Assembly (NCBI GenBank): GCA_036345935.2
Contig: JADWOT020000005.1
Location: 5,699,960 to 5,763,959 of the forward strand
Direction: 5' to 3'
From: Taenia hydatigena
Lineage: Eukaryota; Platyhelminthes; Cestoda; Cyclophyllidea; Taeniidae
Length of the DNA stretch: 64,000 bases
Shown in pieces: positions 12,900 through 27,079 of the stretch. Below the pieces are notes generated by a model. That model made no database searches and was not told the DNA's origin. It saw nothing but the letters and a program-made list of their open reading frames with translations. The first letter of the stretch is position 1. Each line of letters starts with the position of its first letter. The position numbers and the translations under genes were made by a program.

Positions 12900-14430
12900 T
12901 TGTTTGCATATAAATTTTCAGACGTGGGTCTTCTTGAACGATTGTGCTGGTTTGAGTACTTTCATGGTAAGACTCGTCTAGCTGGCAATTTGGTCACCAA
13001 CACGGACGAGATCGTTTTTTGTATGAATGGGTGTATGCATCTTAAGGTCCATATGATTGTTATGAAAGGAGTTGTTTTTTATTGCATTTTCTTCCATGAA
13101 AGTTTACAGACAGCGCTGTTTACAAGGTGGACACTGGTTATTAAAATTAGCAGGATACCGTCCCCATTTGACTTCACAAGTCCTCATAAATTCCAAGCAA
13201 AATTACTTCTAAAATGAGTCTTAAAGAAAAATTCAGGCCTAAACTATGCTAACGTGTTCTTTTCTTTGATACGAGTAGTTGTTTTGATGACATAGAAAGT
13301 CAGCGATTTCTCTTTTCGCTACGAATGTTTTGGACCAATTCCATCGACATCTCGAAGACTGTTGCTTGGAAGCAGTGTGTTGTAGACAGTTTGACTGCAT
13401 CTAGAGAGTTTAATTCGGTGCTGTAGCCTATCCTTGTTATAGGATCTTTAGTCTGCTGGTAATAATGCCTTTTGAGGCGGGCGAAGGCTGCTTACTTCAT
13501 GGTTCAGATGGGAAGCTCTCGTGTTGCTCATTTGTTAAGAGTATGCTTCCATGCAGCTCATTTACAACTTCTTTGCGATAAAGTGATTAAAGGTATCTGT
13601 AGATAACTTCAAAGAGTTGTTGATTTTAATTAACATCATTTTAAGAAATAATCAACCAGTTATAGTTTGCCGCCGTAATTACGATTTGCTTGGCCTCCAA
13701 GGGAAGGGAAGTCAGGCGAGTGTCAACTAGTAAGCAAAACAAATCTTGTAAATTAAAATCTACGGGTTTCATGAGATCTTTAGTCAATAAAGCAAAATGC
13801 AGCAAAACCAGAGCAATCTAGAACAGGTAATTTTGTTCGGTAAATTTTCCTCAGAAAATTTCATTCCCGATTGTGGAGGTTGATAAATCACTACGCATCA
13901 CTGCGAGTTTTGGTGACTTAAGTCACCCTCGTAATGTATTCCTTTTTGTAAGAGAAGTTCGTTCTCTTGTTCTAAGCAATTTGAAAGGTATTAAAGCTGC
14001 TTGCTGCCTTTCATCGAACGAGCATGAAAATTGAGCATTCACATGAGCAGTTGATCATTGGTGGATGGAAGGGTTTGAGCGGACGAGAATGAGTGTGTCC
14101 ACCCACCTGCCTACATTCCTGTCAATCCATCCGTCCACTCATCCATATCTTTTGCTCCCATATTTTATGCTCAAGCATTGAAATTTAACCATTTTTGTTC
14201 CGTATGCATAAACGAGAAGTTTAGTGTTGAGGAACATGTTATTTATCCCACTTGCAGCCCGCCAGGTCATGGGGAAGTTAAGTCTCTTTAAGTGTCCTTA
14301 TCAAAGACCCAATTTAGTGTGACTTAATGGTGTGGGAAAGGCAAGAAGAAGGTAACGTTTACGACAAGCCATCACAGACTGTCCAACCTCACCATTATCC
14401 ATGCTCTGGGCGAGTCAACTAATTGTGTCT
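12900..14430 (+). repeat. Interspersed repeat F1, near-full copy
   Basis: Modules in order: GGTAAGACTCGTCTAGCTGG (12966), GTTTTTTATTGCATTTTCTT (about 13073), CCCCATTTGACTTCACAAG, CAATTCCATCGACATCTCGA, GTTGCTCATTTGTTAAGAG, CGATTTGCTTGGCCTCCAAG (13682), CCACCCACCTGCCTACATTC, and a CTTGCAGCCCGCC..CACCATTATCCATGCTCTG end. The full order makes this a good reference copy. Confidence 0.7.
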
Positions 14431-16329
14431 TAGTGTAAAGACGGCTTCTTACCTAGCAGTAAGAAGGGCATTCCTTAAGACTCACACACTTTTTGAGGTA
14501 TAAACGAGGAGGAGGAACGAGTGTCTTCGGTACTTATCACCACTTTGTTTTTACCATCTTTGCTAATGCATGCGGGTGGAGAGGTCGAAATTGCAACTAG
14601 ATTGCGATTGTTGGCCGAGATTGAGGGAACAGACTCCAATAACTAATCCCAAGGTAACCGTAATGGTAACAATGCTGCTCAATAGCTAACGGAGCGGACA
14701 TTTACTTGATTTGAAAGTCCCAAAAATAAAAAGGATTGAGGGCAAGAAGGAAACAAATTTATGAGCATTTAGGACGTTTTAGGAGAACCCAAATCTCTCT
14801 CATTATGCAATAACTCCTGCTAACTTTTTCATCAGATATGTAAGAATCCTTGGCTGAGCTAAATAATGAATGAAAACCTTTTAAACTGCCTAATGTGTTT
14901 ACACACCAAGTTTTTAACAAGTGAGTTTACTCCGATAGGATCAGAGACATTTAAAATATGCTAGTCAACTTTAAAGCACTGCTTACAGATTTCATCTTTC
15001 GCGTTTGCGTGCCTGCCCACTCTGAGAAGCGGACAAGTAAAGAAGTAAAAGAAGGAGAAAATATGCCCAAATGCTTTGAGTTGGGTAATTACCAAGGTGA
15101 TATAATTAGCACCACACTATGCTGTCCTTCCAACCGCTTCGGAGAGAAGGTTTGAAGTGCTAGATGAGGCTTGACACCTCCAACTTGATTGGCAAGAGAC
15201 CTGATTCCCACGCTCAATCGTCTGCCGTTTCGTAGTTGGCTTACGGCTGAGTTGAGGGAAAATCCCTTGTACTGAATGAGTACCGAGATGGTCCTATCAG
15301 AATCACGCATTAATGTCTTTCTAATATCTCCTACGAGTAAGTTTGCAGTATGGCTGGATTTCGGCGCGTTTGACTTCGGTGACAGACGACCTGTGTTATT
15401 TCCATTTTCCACCTAATGCCATCCTGATCGCAATGGTGTGGAGTGGAGTAGGCCAAATATGAAAGTTATCCGTACTTCTAGATGGATTGGCGGAGTTGAC
15501 ACCAATTAGTGTGCTTATTACGATGATGCTAGCCAAGCTATTGGAAAGTGTACATAAAGCCCTGTTCGGGCTTCAAGCGAACACCTCGCTTACCTTCATG
15601 ACTGCATGCAACTTTGTACGAAATTTGCTCATCTTCGTTGGGTTGAACCATTTCCTATCAACGATATTTTTGCATTGAATTACCAGTACGTCATTGTGCA
15701 AACGCTGGAAGGGAGATCACACATATCTGCTGGCGAGCAGATCCATCAGCTTTACCATGGATTGATGCAGTTGAATATTTGGAATGGTGCTGCATGGAAA
15801 ACGTAGAGTTTAACCACACTTGATGATCCGCACACACACTAGTGGTAATGAAGTGATTGAGGCGGTACTGGCCGATGCATTGCAGGTGACAGCACTAGTG
15901 TCCACTGATCACCAGGATCACCAAAAATCCTTCAATCACCTGAATTAACATCTGTTTGGTCATCTGTCTATACCACTACATTGAATTCAAGTTTGTTACT
16001 GATTGGCTAAGAATCAGTGGGTGGGACCGCCTGTCTTTCGGAATATTTGGAGTTTGGATCGCTGAATTGGCGGTCATATGCTGAGAGATGGTTTTAACCA
16101 CTTCATTCCGAGTTTAAACACAAATAATAGCGTTTCTTATCATGCGACACTTTGGTAGGACCCGATAGCCAATGCCAAGTTTGATTTGAGTGACTTTGGA
16201 AGGAGGATTACATGGAGGTCATTTGAGGTGGTGGGAAGTGGATGTGTTTACAGTGTTTACCTCTCTCCCTCTCATCCAGACAAACTCAAAGTAGGGTAAT
16301 AATCTCTGCCACTTTTAGAGTTACTAAAA

Positions 16330-16430
16330 TGCCATCACTATCTGTCTCTACCATTCTGCGTCACTTAGTTGGCTGTGTCGTGCACACATGGTAGAGTCTC
16401 TTTCTTAGCCATATCTGTTAGCAAGGCAAC
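16330..16430 (+). repeat. Fragment shared with 42050-42145
   Basis: TTAGCCATATCTGTTAGCAA here and GTAGCCATGTCTGTTAACAA near 42113 align, with a preceding CACACATGGTAGAGTCTCTT versus TGCACTATCAAGTCTCTC stretch. Confidence 0.45.
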
Positions 16431-17924
16431 GTACACATACATGTTTGACCCTTGCCTCTGGGTTAATCGGGCTGGATGCTTTATGAGAGTCCAGACTAAT
16501 GCACAATTTCTAGCCGGTAACAAGGAGGTCATTCCTAAACTGACCGTGTAATCGCACCATCATTACACTACTCATTACAAGCGGCCTTCCACAGGTTTTT
16601 AGCCAAAGCCAACGAAGAGATTAAGGTCTTAAGCAACACGTGCGGGTTTGTTTCAAGGTGATGCAGAAGTGGGTTCACAAATAGTTCGAGAATGGAAGGG
16701 AATTTTGATGTGTAGTGACAGAAGGTGACAATAAAATTAGACCGCTTTTCAAACAGCAGTTCTCCTCAAAGATGAATTATAAGACTTGCCTTACGTAGCA
16801 TACTAAAATATGCTACGAAAATGTATTGAGGCGCTGGCATACGCTAAGGCTCCTGAGTTCGTAAAAGACTGCGATAGGATTTTGAGTAATCCATTATATT
16901 CTGTTTTACTACAAAGACGTCTTTTTAATTTGTGCGTCCATTTGGATACTATGGCATTCTGTTCGGCTCATATTTGTTTTAATGCATTTTTTGGAAACCT
17001 TTTCATCCTCTGCGAAATAATGAGGTATGCATACGCGTCACGTCTCCCCGTTAGGTATGCAGACTCTATTGGTTGACGTCTCCCTTGAGGGCAGCAGAGT
17101 CTCAATTTTCGTTTAGCAAGTACTGTACCGCAGTAAGTGAACAGGTCTCAGCCAGTCCAACAGAGTCTGTATTAGCCAGGTTCACTAATTGATGTCACTT
17201 AAAATGATTTGTCGATTTGCTAAATCTTTTGACTGTCAAGTTGTCTACTAAGTCCTTTGCAAAGTATTCAGCCTCATAGTACACGCTTTTGTCGTAATTA
17301 ATGCTTCCAAAGTGTCACAGAAAAGGCTTACGGTAATTTGACCGTTAAGTTTTTGCCCGGCCTATCTTTTAAAACCGATACATCCTAAACTCAGTGCTCG
17401 CTAATGAATAATAAATTACGAATTCGAAGGTCCAACCAAGACAGCATCCCTTACATCAGCCAAAAGTAACTTTTTTGGTGATTATGGAAAAGTAAACGGT
17501 GTCCTATCGGCAAAGTGTACTTCAGCTGTTTATTTTAATCTTTCCCTACAATGGACACATCTTTCTGTTACAAAATAAGTCACCTTTTACCAGCTTTTTA
17601 AGAGCCTTAGTTATAATACAGCTGGAATAAGTTGTCCCAAGCAGCGGATTGACTTTCTTTTGTAAGAAGAGCATGGCCATTGAATTCTGACCTCAGGTTG
17701 GACGCGGAATTTCATAACAGACCGAAGCGATTAAAGCCGTTGGAGTCTGACTGTAACGAATAGTTTACGAAAATGTTTTCCAAAGAGTGTGTAAATAAGT
17801 GCATGCTTTATCCTTTTTTACCATAATACAAGTCTTAATTTATCCACTACAGTCGGCAATGGATAGGAGAGGCTTTTTGCCCTCTCATATAGCATTTTAC
17901 TATCCATTTAGTCCCTTTTGCCTC

Positions 17925-18010
17925 GACAATGAAGTATCTGCCCACCTCCGTCTCTCATCAGACTCGTTTGTCACACAACAGTCTCCGATTCGGCCAATCA
18001 CTTGGCCCCA
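17925..18010 (+). repeat. Interspersed repeat F5, copy 1
   Basis: CCTCGACAATGAAGTATCTG then CTCTCATCAGACTCG aligns with CCTTGACAATGAGGCAGCTA then CTCTCGTCAGACTTT at 39420-39465. Confidence 0.5.
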
Positions 18011-21000
18011 ACCCTTCTCGCTATCTCGCCTTCCTCTTCACACCTCCAATTTGCGTGACTGCATTGAGAGGCGATGGGGAAGTGATTGCCAAAAGTGTCA
18101 AAGTTGGCTTTTTAAATATGCTTGAGTTTGGGGTCACTTTTGGTGAACTTCTTTAGATTCCTCATCTCATTAAACTCTCAAGTTTTCCTTCCTCCGCAAT
18201 TAAGCTACTTCAACATCTGCGAGAAGTCTTTCTGCTGCTCTTGTTATCAATCGCCCTTATTAAGCAAAACAATAAAAGTCCATTGTAAGCATGATGGTCT
18301 GGCACAATTTTTGTGCTATGCAGTTGAGCTTAGTTAAATTAGCTTTTTACAATGGTGTGTTATGCATTAGAAACTGAAAAACACCAATTTGGAAAATTGA
18401 TGTACTCCTGTGCTGGTGGCAAGTGGTTCATTATTTTCACTCCTGGAAACAGGCAGTTGAAGTCGGAGAACCAACCATCGCCTGCCTTGTGATTACCGAC
18501 ATACCGGCGGATCTACCTACAAAGGAGTGACCACACAGTTGCTTTTGACAATTATAGCTGACAAGAAGAGAAGAGTTGCAAATAAGAATGGCGATATCCC
18601 CTTCATCGATGAAATCAACGATCGTGACTCCTTAATCTCCACATCCTTTGATGACCATCTCAGTGGCAAGATAGTCGACCTGCATTATAACCTTCAACAA
18701 TCCTCCAGTCATTCTGCTCCCCTTTGATGGGACTTTAATCCCTCCAATTGATTACGGATATTTAAATCTACCCGGGTCAATGTGGGCTCATGGAAGGCAT
18801 TCATTCGTTTTTGAGTGGTAAAAAGAAATGCCTGCAAAAATAGCGTTATAATTTGCCATCTCTTTTTTCTAACTCGTCAAGTCACATCAAATTCTATCAC
18901 GTGCCTGCTTCCCTTTTTCCCTTAACTGTCATCTCTGGTCCCGCGTGATTCTGAGATTGTGAAGTGTCAGGAGCAGGTAGTGGAGGTAGCAGTATCCCTG
19001 TTTCAAGTCATTTTAGGTGCGGATCAACTTAAGGCATTGGTGCGAGATCCTTAGCCATGTTTTGCGTTTTGAAAAGTCCTACTGTTTAAGTCCTGTGTTG
19101 TGATGTATGGAGCAGATGGCAAACAGTCAAGGTTGTCTTTTGTGTCCAGCAAGTAAACATCTCCATCTCACGTCGTCACACCCCAAATCACATCTACCTA
19201 CATACGGATACAATGTACAATGGGCACGCAATGGGTAGTATTCGGTAGTGAGGGAGCAGATAATGTTACAGCTCATAACGTGTACATTCGTTTATTAAGT
19301 GTTGCATTTTAGAAGAAGGACATCGTTTGCTGTGCGTTAGGGATAATTAACGACTAATCGTTTGCCAATTTTAGGTCTGTGGAAAGACAAAAGAATTGAA
19401 AAAGTCGAGAACGCAAGGGGAGTTAAACTTGCCGTCCCTCGCTCCTCAACGCGGAGGGTAAGTAGGGTACAGTTATCTGGCCTCCACTTCCACTTTGCTG
19501 CGTCATGAAGGTGTAGGTGGAAAAACTCTCTACCCACATTCAACACCTCTCGATTTGGCTCTTTTTTGGCAAAAGAATAGCAGGTCTCACCGCTTGTGAT
19601 TCGGCGTCAATGGAATCATGTCGTCCTTCCACATTCGCTGTGCGACCAAGTTGGTGAGAAGTTTCTGGGAATGTGAACAACCGCACGCAAGTCGACTTCT
19701 AACGCATCAACCTTGAAATTATCGAGCTATCAAGCGCGCTCTGTACATTCATCGATACTGAGGTAAATTATTGCAGATTCGCCGTAACCAGTAGGAAGCC
19801 ATTTTTTACTGCCTTGGAAGCGTTGGACTTCTGTAGAGTCTTGAAAAACGCAGAGGAGAGAAAGAAGAGGGCTACCTCTAACTTTTATCCAAAAGGCTCT
19901 TAAACTTTGGTTTTACCTCTAGAGTTTCGCGGTGAGATCCTTCAAGCGCTCATTACCACCGGAATGACCAACTCAATGTCTCGTGGCTGAAGGTCAGCAA
20001 TCGACTATGGGGAAGATCGGAGTATGCTCTCCTTCCGAGCGCTGCACTTAACAAACGCATCCGCATTTAGTTTTCAGGTCACATTCAAAGTCACATTGGT
20101 GAAGATAGGCCAGGAGACTTTAAATCATTGCAACATGCTATAACTTTTCATTCATGCATTTGATAGGCACAAGCTCCACCTTGACATATTCGGCCCCTTT
20201 GACAGAGGCGTGAAAACCTTCAGCACCAAGCGCATTCAAATGTCACCCAGAGAATTGTTGTGCAATCAAGAGCGTGAAACATAGTTGATTTGAACATTCT
20301 GCTTGTTAATTTGATTCATCTTCTACTAATCGCCATCCACGTCGATTGCATCCTTAACCAAAGGCGTTACACGATTTCCTAGAATATATGTGTCCGAATT
20401 TCGAAAGCTCTATTTCCACTCCAAAAGTTGTGAATTTCACTCCGTTTCATTTGTCTTGCAAGTCGACGCCTTGATGTGTTTGGAGAAAGATGAGGAGGGA
20501 AGAGAAGTAGTTCATTGCTTTTAAACTTAAAAGATCGGACAATTCATTCCAAGCGCGCATCTATTTGCAGGAAGATGTTTCACTTTTCACGCAAGACTTC
20601 TCCATCATGTACACAAGCGTCTACTCAGAATTTTCAATTCTTTGGTCTTTTTCAGTTCGACTACAAGAGAGGAAATTCAAGTTGGGACAAAAAGAGGATT
20701 TGATGCCTTGGATTTTCAAAAATAACTACCCTTCTGGATGAATGCTTCATGCAGGGTCAAGTTAGATGGTCACCTAAAAGATGAACAAAAAAGACATTAG
20801 GAGTATGGGAAAGAGAAGCATTGTACAATTGGAGAGGGAAGAGGAAAAAGAGAGGATGGGAGACATGGGCAACTGCTACTTGAATGTACGTGTACATTCG
20901 TGTCCGATCGCCTAGTGGCGAGGCAATGGTAGGAGTAGTTATTACTCTAGTCTGCTACATTGTTTTGGAACCGCAAAATCAAGATGGAATTCACAGTCCA

Positions 21001-21334
21001 ATTAAAGTGCAACCAATGGGTTGATCGCCATCTTCCAAGGACATCTTTTGGCTCATCTTCATCCTTACGTAGCTCACTAGAAAGAAACTAATCGGGAAAG
21101 TCGGAATAGAGTAGTGTTTGGACTTGTCTAGCAGACCAAACTTGGACAGTAGCCAATCGTCTAATCCTGGATCAGAGAAAATGCTTTCGCGCTTAACCGT
21201 GAATCTAGTTCCTCTTAAATGCTTTATATGGTAAAAAAAAATTTTGCCGGTTATTCGCCCCTTGGTAGTGCTGTCATAGGAGAGCTCTATGAAGAAACCC
21301 CATTTGTACCGCATTTCAACGACATTGTGGCCGA

Positions 21335-21405
21335 AATGCAAGTCGGATCAGGAGTCGATTTTATGGAGCAGTTCACTGATAATGTGGGCAAAGTTATGAA
21401 TCTAG
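21335..21405 (+). repeat. Fragment shared with 6240-6330
   Basis: See the partner entry. The similarity crosses the open frame at 21219-21428, which argues against that frame being a gene. Confidence 0.45.
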
Positions 21406-24400
21406 AAGCACTTTCTGCAGCGTTTTGAGTTTGGGGAGCAAAAATATAAAAGTAGTAGTTGAATCAATCAAAGCACTTTACTTTCCACCTCTACGAAGGG
21501 ATAATACCACAACAGTGTCATGCCAGAGGTACATTTTAAGGACCATTTCCTTATCATCTTCGTTTATTTCATTCAACTTCTTAAATGGAGGGGAACAGAG
21601 TTGTTATATCGTATTTTTTTATCCATTCAAAAGGTTGTTTGATGTATTTTTATTCCATAATAGCGTCAGTTGGATTCAATGTGTAGGTACCAGCGTCATC
21701 TATCTAACAATCTAACCATATCTTTCCATTGTCTGGCTTCAAACCAAACAGCAAGCCTTGATACCAAGGGATAGGTCACCCTTGAACCACGAGAGTTGTT
21801 GTTTCAACGTAATAATAAAAGGGTAATTTGGTTGCTTTGAATTTTAACGCCAGGTAAATTTGTGAAGAAGTAAAAGTGGGGGCATCTAGAGGTCCGATAA
21901 GGTTTCATCGCATTATATTAACCCCAGGTTTATTACACTTGCGACTCGTTTGCTAATCACCCTCGTCTAGCTGTAACAGATGTAGTCTAACTATAAAAAG
22001 TTGATTGTGAGTGAATAAGCCCTAATCAACTTGCTGTTGGTGCATGCGTCGAGGTAAAAGGTCGCTTGGAGTCGCTTCCGGCGGAAGAGGGTGTAAATGC
22101 ACGGCTGTGTGTGGTTTACTGGCAGCAAATATCATCAACAAACAACTCTACATGGTGGCTAGGTGTGCATTGTTAATACTGAGGTTTAAATAGAACCAAA
22201 CTACCTAATTGACTGCCGTGTTCCTAGAAAGGTGCCCCAAACATGTCAACCCGAATGGTGGTAGCACAAGTTGATTAACCTAGAGGTGAGAAGGTGGCAT
22301 ACGCTTATTGCCTGAAGCAGTTCGTCCCAGACACACTTAATCGGGATAGCAGGCAACGTGAGGAAAGGAAGCACAAAATCGTCGTCACTTTCCTGTTAGT
22401 CTAATAAGGTGACCGAGAGCATTCATTACTTGTTGGCTCCATCATTCATGCCGCCACGATATCCCACCTAATTTTCTCTGCAATTTTATTTTTTAGTACA
22501 CAAAGTGCCATTAAAAATCGCGAATGGACTTTTCCTTTTACTGGCAAGCCAATTCTTCCGGTCAAAAGGCGAACCGATTCACTTCCTCGATTGCCTAAGA
22601 GATCGGTGCACTTTTGTTGCTCTTTTATGCCTCTACTCTAGTCGATTGGTGGTAGGAGTGATTGGTGGACGCTCGCGCTTTTCACGTGTACAATGTCCAG
22701 CCTAATAATCGCCCGGATCTACGTTCGACACTTAGTGGTCTTTAACATCGTGGTGAGAATGCCATGGACACCATGACCTCATTCACCTCCTGTCAAGACA
22801 AAGACATTGGATCCCATCTTCACTCACTTCCAAGCTCCATTGGTTACAAAAATGTCGAGGCTAACTGTAGACAGGGTAGAATGCAAATTCAACAGACAAC
22901 CTTTCGAAAAGACCAGCATTCCTGATAACCAACTCATTCTTCACTCTGTCGGAAGATAGATACCAAATGAAGATTTGAAGTGAATGACCTTTGATTTGTG
23001 CCTCTGACATCTTCATGCATTACTTAGGATGCCGTAGCATTCAAATTTTTTGCTCAATTTTATGCTTCATTGCTCTGTCCGTACAACATTGGAGTGCCCA
23101 TGAAATCAACTGCTAATCTTATTGGCGTGTAAGCTATGACATCCTAGTCGTGACGTAAGACCGATCGGTCCCCTCCGAGGTTAGTACTCTCTCAGATAAA
23201 AAATGATTGAAGTTAGTGAGAATCGTATGACAAGTAAATTTTTGGTTATTGGGGCCTAACCACGACAGTAGTTCTTCCGTGCCAAGGTGTGACAACCGTC
23301 TGCCTCACTAGTCCTGAAACGGAAAGTTTTCACGATTGTTGCCTTTTTAGTGAGCCATATAAACTGAACTAAATGATGTCCGCAAGAAACTATGGCAAAT
23401 TCACGGATTGCATTCATTTCTTTGGTACACTCCTTCTTAGTCTTGCTGCAGCATATGACTGGGCAAACAGAAGTTATAACTAAATTTACCTTCTCTACAT
23501 TGCTAAGCACTCGGAAGCACACATATTCACACATTGTGTACACTTGCATGCAAGTATTGTCCTCAATTCTCTCCAATTCACTCCTCCTTCCTTAAAGTAC
23601 GATACTTCTCTTGCCCTGTACTATCACTGTCCTATTCCACCTTTTACCGCGAATTTTACTGATTGAATTGATCATCCACTTAGGACCCTTTATCCAATCA
23701 ATCCCCAATCCACCTCTGTCCTTGTATCTTCCCTGTTCTGGTTTCTACTGGCCACCACCATTGTCCACAAAGTAGCTAAAAGACTCTCTCAAAGTGTCTG
23801 TGATGCTTGACAAAAGAAGAGCCAATGATAGAATAAAGTATTCCTGCTACTTAATAAGGCAAATATCTGATTAACATTTGTCCAGTAAGGGAAGTAGGTT
23901 GTTGGCATCTTAAAATATCCTGCATTCTTCCTCCTTTGCAACCTTTGGTCTTTCGCTTTCGTGATCACGAGGATTTAGAGAAGAAAAAGGGGACTCAGCC
24001 ACTGTATTCGTTATGAGTAAAATCTCAAGCTTTGTGGAAGTCAAAGTCTCTTTCAACAATTGGGCCTATTGTTTGCAAAAACTTCTCATCCATCCGCTTT
24101 TCTACACCGTTTAAAATCATGAGAGATTCCCCTCTAATCCACTCTATCAATTTCTCCTCTCCTTCGTAAACACCTCAAGGTGAGGGTTGACAAAGTAAAA
24201 CAAGGTGGATTTCGCCATTTTTTAGTAAACATGGAGCTTTCAAAAGTTGTTTCTTTTAGGAGAATTTAGTCTGTAGAACCAAATAATTTATGCATCCTGT
24301 AACACTCTTAGTTGTTAAATTAGCCGAGGTGGATGGTAAATCTTAGGAGTTGGATCAAAGAAACATGCAAAGTGCATAAATTAAATCAACGATTCCCAGC

Positions 24401-24769
24401 GTCGACGCCACACATGGTTAATGATATGGATTAGAACTTGTTTGGTATTGTCTACAAATGCAGAAACTTCTCGTACTTTAATACATATCAAATGGGAAAG
24501 AACGTACTGTCTGGGAAGAGTTTGAAGTAACCAACTTGATTCTACCAACGAAGCACTCACAGATACCTCATAGCGTGCAGCATGAGCAATCTGTTAGCCT
24601 TTATGTGGAATCTGTCTTACTGATAAACAAATTAATTCAGCAACAGAATGTCAAGAGTAAACTTGAGAAGTGCTGAATACGAGTGAAAACCATTCTGTTT
24701 ACAGCATCTTAAGATGGCAAAGTGGAGGTGAAAGACAAGCAAATGGCTCCCGCTTACCACAGGTGTTAA

Positions 24770-25650
24770 CAGGCGAGAAGTGTTAAACTCCCATCCTCAT
24801 TACTTCTCTACTTCTTCCACACTTTATCTTTCTACAAACGCAAAATTGATGAAGAGTTACTTGTTAACCATCCCACTGTGGACTGGTGGCCATTCTACTG
24901 CCCATTACTGCTCATCGCACACCCCTAGGACACGCATTACTGCTTGTCTATTCCCACCGTGGATATGTAAGTGTGTTGGAATGTGATTTCAGATGTGGCT
25001 ACGTTCAGTTGCTCCATGTTATACAAGTCAAAAGTTAGCAAGAAAAGTCACTACATTGAAACCAGACAGGTTTTAGCCTGTTACAGTGCAACGCAATGCA
25101 AAACAACACCTTGTACCGCATCTTGCGCGCTAGTATTGTTTTTAATTTCTCGAGACGGTAGTTGTTGCACCACTCGGCATTCCTCACTAACATCGTTGTA
25201 TGTGAAGCGGACCAGGCAGTTGGAAGAGAACTGTAAGGTAGAAAACGAGGTCCTTGTGCGTGTCAAAATGTTTCTGGGTGGTATTTGGCTTTCAGCGATA
25301 AACCATTTCATTAATATAAGACCCGATGTAGGCTTGGGGTACTATGGGCGACGTGATGAGAGTTGTTGGGTCATGTTCGGAAAAGAGATGGTAGACCATA
25401 ACCTTGTTTTGTTCAGCTGGTAAGATTATTTATTTTAAGAACGAGCTTATTTGATAAGTCTTTTACCAATCCGTGTGGATTTCAAATATCCTCAACTAGA
25501 TAAACAAAAGGGACAATGAAAGTGGAGGGCCTAGAACTTGATCTGATGTGTTTTATTGAGGTGTGCAGAATGCCTAGAGGACCGTTGAAGGTAACGATGC
25601 GAGCCGATCTTCTTGACACCAGGATGACAAATTCGAAGCTAAAAATGTTT
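24770..25650 (+). repeat. Interspersed repeat F3, copy 2
   Basis: ACTTCTTCCACACTTTATCT (24810), CCACCGTGGATATGTAAGTG (24955), GTGTGCAGAATGCCTAGAGG (about 25561) and TTGACACCAGGATGACAAAT (25613) have counterparts in the copies at 10.1 and 35.4 kb. A 150-codon frame at 24971-25423 is not kept in the others. Confidence 0.55.
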
Positions 25651-27079
25651 GCTCAATGTTAATCATAATTTGAGTGCTTTTAACTTTACTTTGCCACTAT
25701 TTATTCACTTGAAAACAGCTTTGTCATTTCTGACAGTCTCTCCTCCCCTCATCGCCAGTCAATACAGTCTTGACCTGGAGGAGTGAGGAGGCAAGAAAAT
25801 AATGAAAAGGTTTTTGCTTGCATTGAGAATACCCAGGGACGAAAAAATAGCTGTCTTGTAAATTCAGGAAAATTTCATTAGCCAATTGAATTTAGGGGAT
25901 ATTACTCACCCTCCTCTGCATTCTAGGCCATTTGACTGCCACTCTATAACCACTTAGGCACTGATCTTTGTTATTTCCATAGCAAGGGATGATTTTACTC
26001 TCCGGTTTGCACAGTTTGCTACTTTGGCTTGTCTGCCTTGACAGCCTCAGTTTTGGGACCCTTGATGTGATGAATGAGTCTAGTTTCAAATAGTTATTGC
26101 AATTTGATTCGTTCTTCCATTGATATTTTTCATGGAATTAGTCATCCAGATGATGGTCTTCCCTTTGCAATGAAATTAATTTGTCTATTTTGAGCCAGGA
26201 ATATGAATATCAGGTGATTGGATAACTTGGGAGACTAATCCGTGACAAATGAGTCCGGAGAGAGGGAGAGAGGTTGACGACTAATTGCCAAGGAGCAGTG
26301 GCCAGAGGGATTGAAATGTGATTTACGGGAAATCAAAAAGTCTCATGAGGCTTACTGTTTAAACTCCTTTTTTTGCTGGAAGCGATAGCGGATAACTGGG
26401 GACAAATTCTTAACAATAACCAGCTTTAACGCCTTGTAAAATCTGGCAGACAAGATGCCAGTTGTTGAGAGCGGAAAGTGTTTGTTTCCTTTCAAAGTGA
26501 TGAGAAGGGTTGACCACAACGCCAGGGGCCAAACATTACCTCTTATTTTTTCATGGTGCATCCAGCGACCGCCCTTAATTTATCACTTCTTCTTGTATTT
26601 GACCTATGCAGGAGAAGGTAAAGGACCGATAACTATATAATGTGTAACAGCCAGGAGGCCCTTCATGATTGTTAATTCTTCATCAGTTAAGTTGATTACA
26701 ATGGGCAAGTTGAGGCATTGTGACATTTCGATAGCCTCCAATCTGTCCTTAGTAAAGTATGCAATGCTCGATCACTCGGATCGCCACTGGTGGCTGAGGT
26801 GAGTATGCTGCGCATTCGTCTCACATATTTCTGCTCCTTGGTCCCTTTGAGTGCGGATCTTGCACACTTAATGCTTGATGCCTAAGTCAGAGAGTGTTGA
26901 ATTTGCCGTGGATGAAGAAGGTGTGCACACTCCTCCCACTCTAACTTGCTCTCTTACAGCATTGTAGCCTAGTTAAGCGTTGCATAGAAATACTTAGTAG
27001 GATGAGATTTTTCTGGCACGGTCTAAATCACCTCAAAATTCAGTCAAGTTAAGAGCATTTGTTAAGTTTTGAGAATAGC
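25651..27079. other. No gene recognised
   Basis: 1.4 kb between an F3 and an F1 copy. Nothing identifiable; the largest frames are under 70 codons. Confidence 0.4.

Larger units (their letters stand above)
14431..24769. other. No gene recognised; 10 kb of unique-looking and relic sequence
   Basis: Only fragments with relatives elsewhere could be identified (16330-16430, 17925-18010, 21335-21405). Open frames reach about 116 codons, overlap on both strands and have no recognisable domain. The frame 21219-21428 has a protein-like composition but lies on a repeat fragment. Confidence 0.35.

Noticed and set aside
21219..21428. ATG-initiated 69-codon frame with protein-like composition
   Set aside because: Its middle aligns with the non-coding fragment at 6240-6330, so it is more likely a repeat relic.
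24971..25423. 150-codon plus-strand frame
   Set aside because: It lies in repeat F3; the frame is broken in the copies at 10.1 and 35.4 kb.
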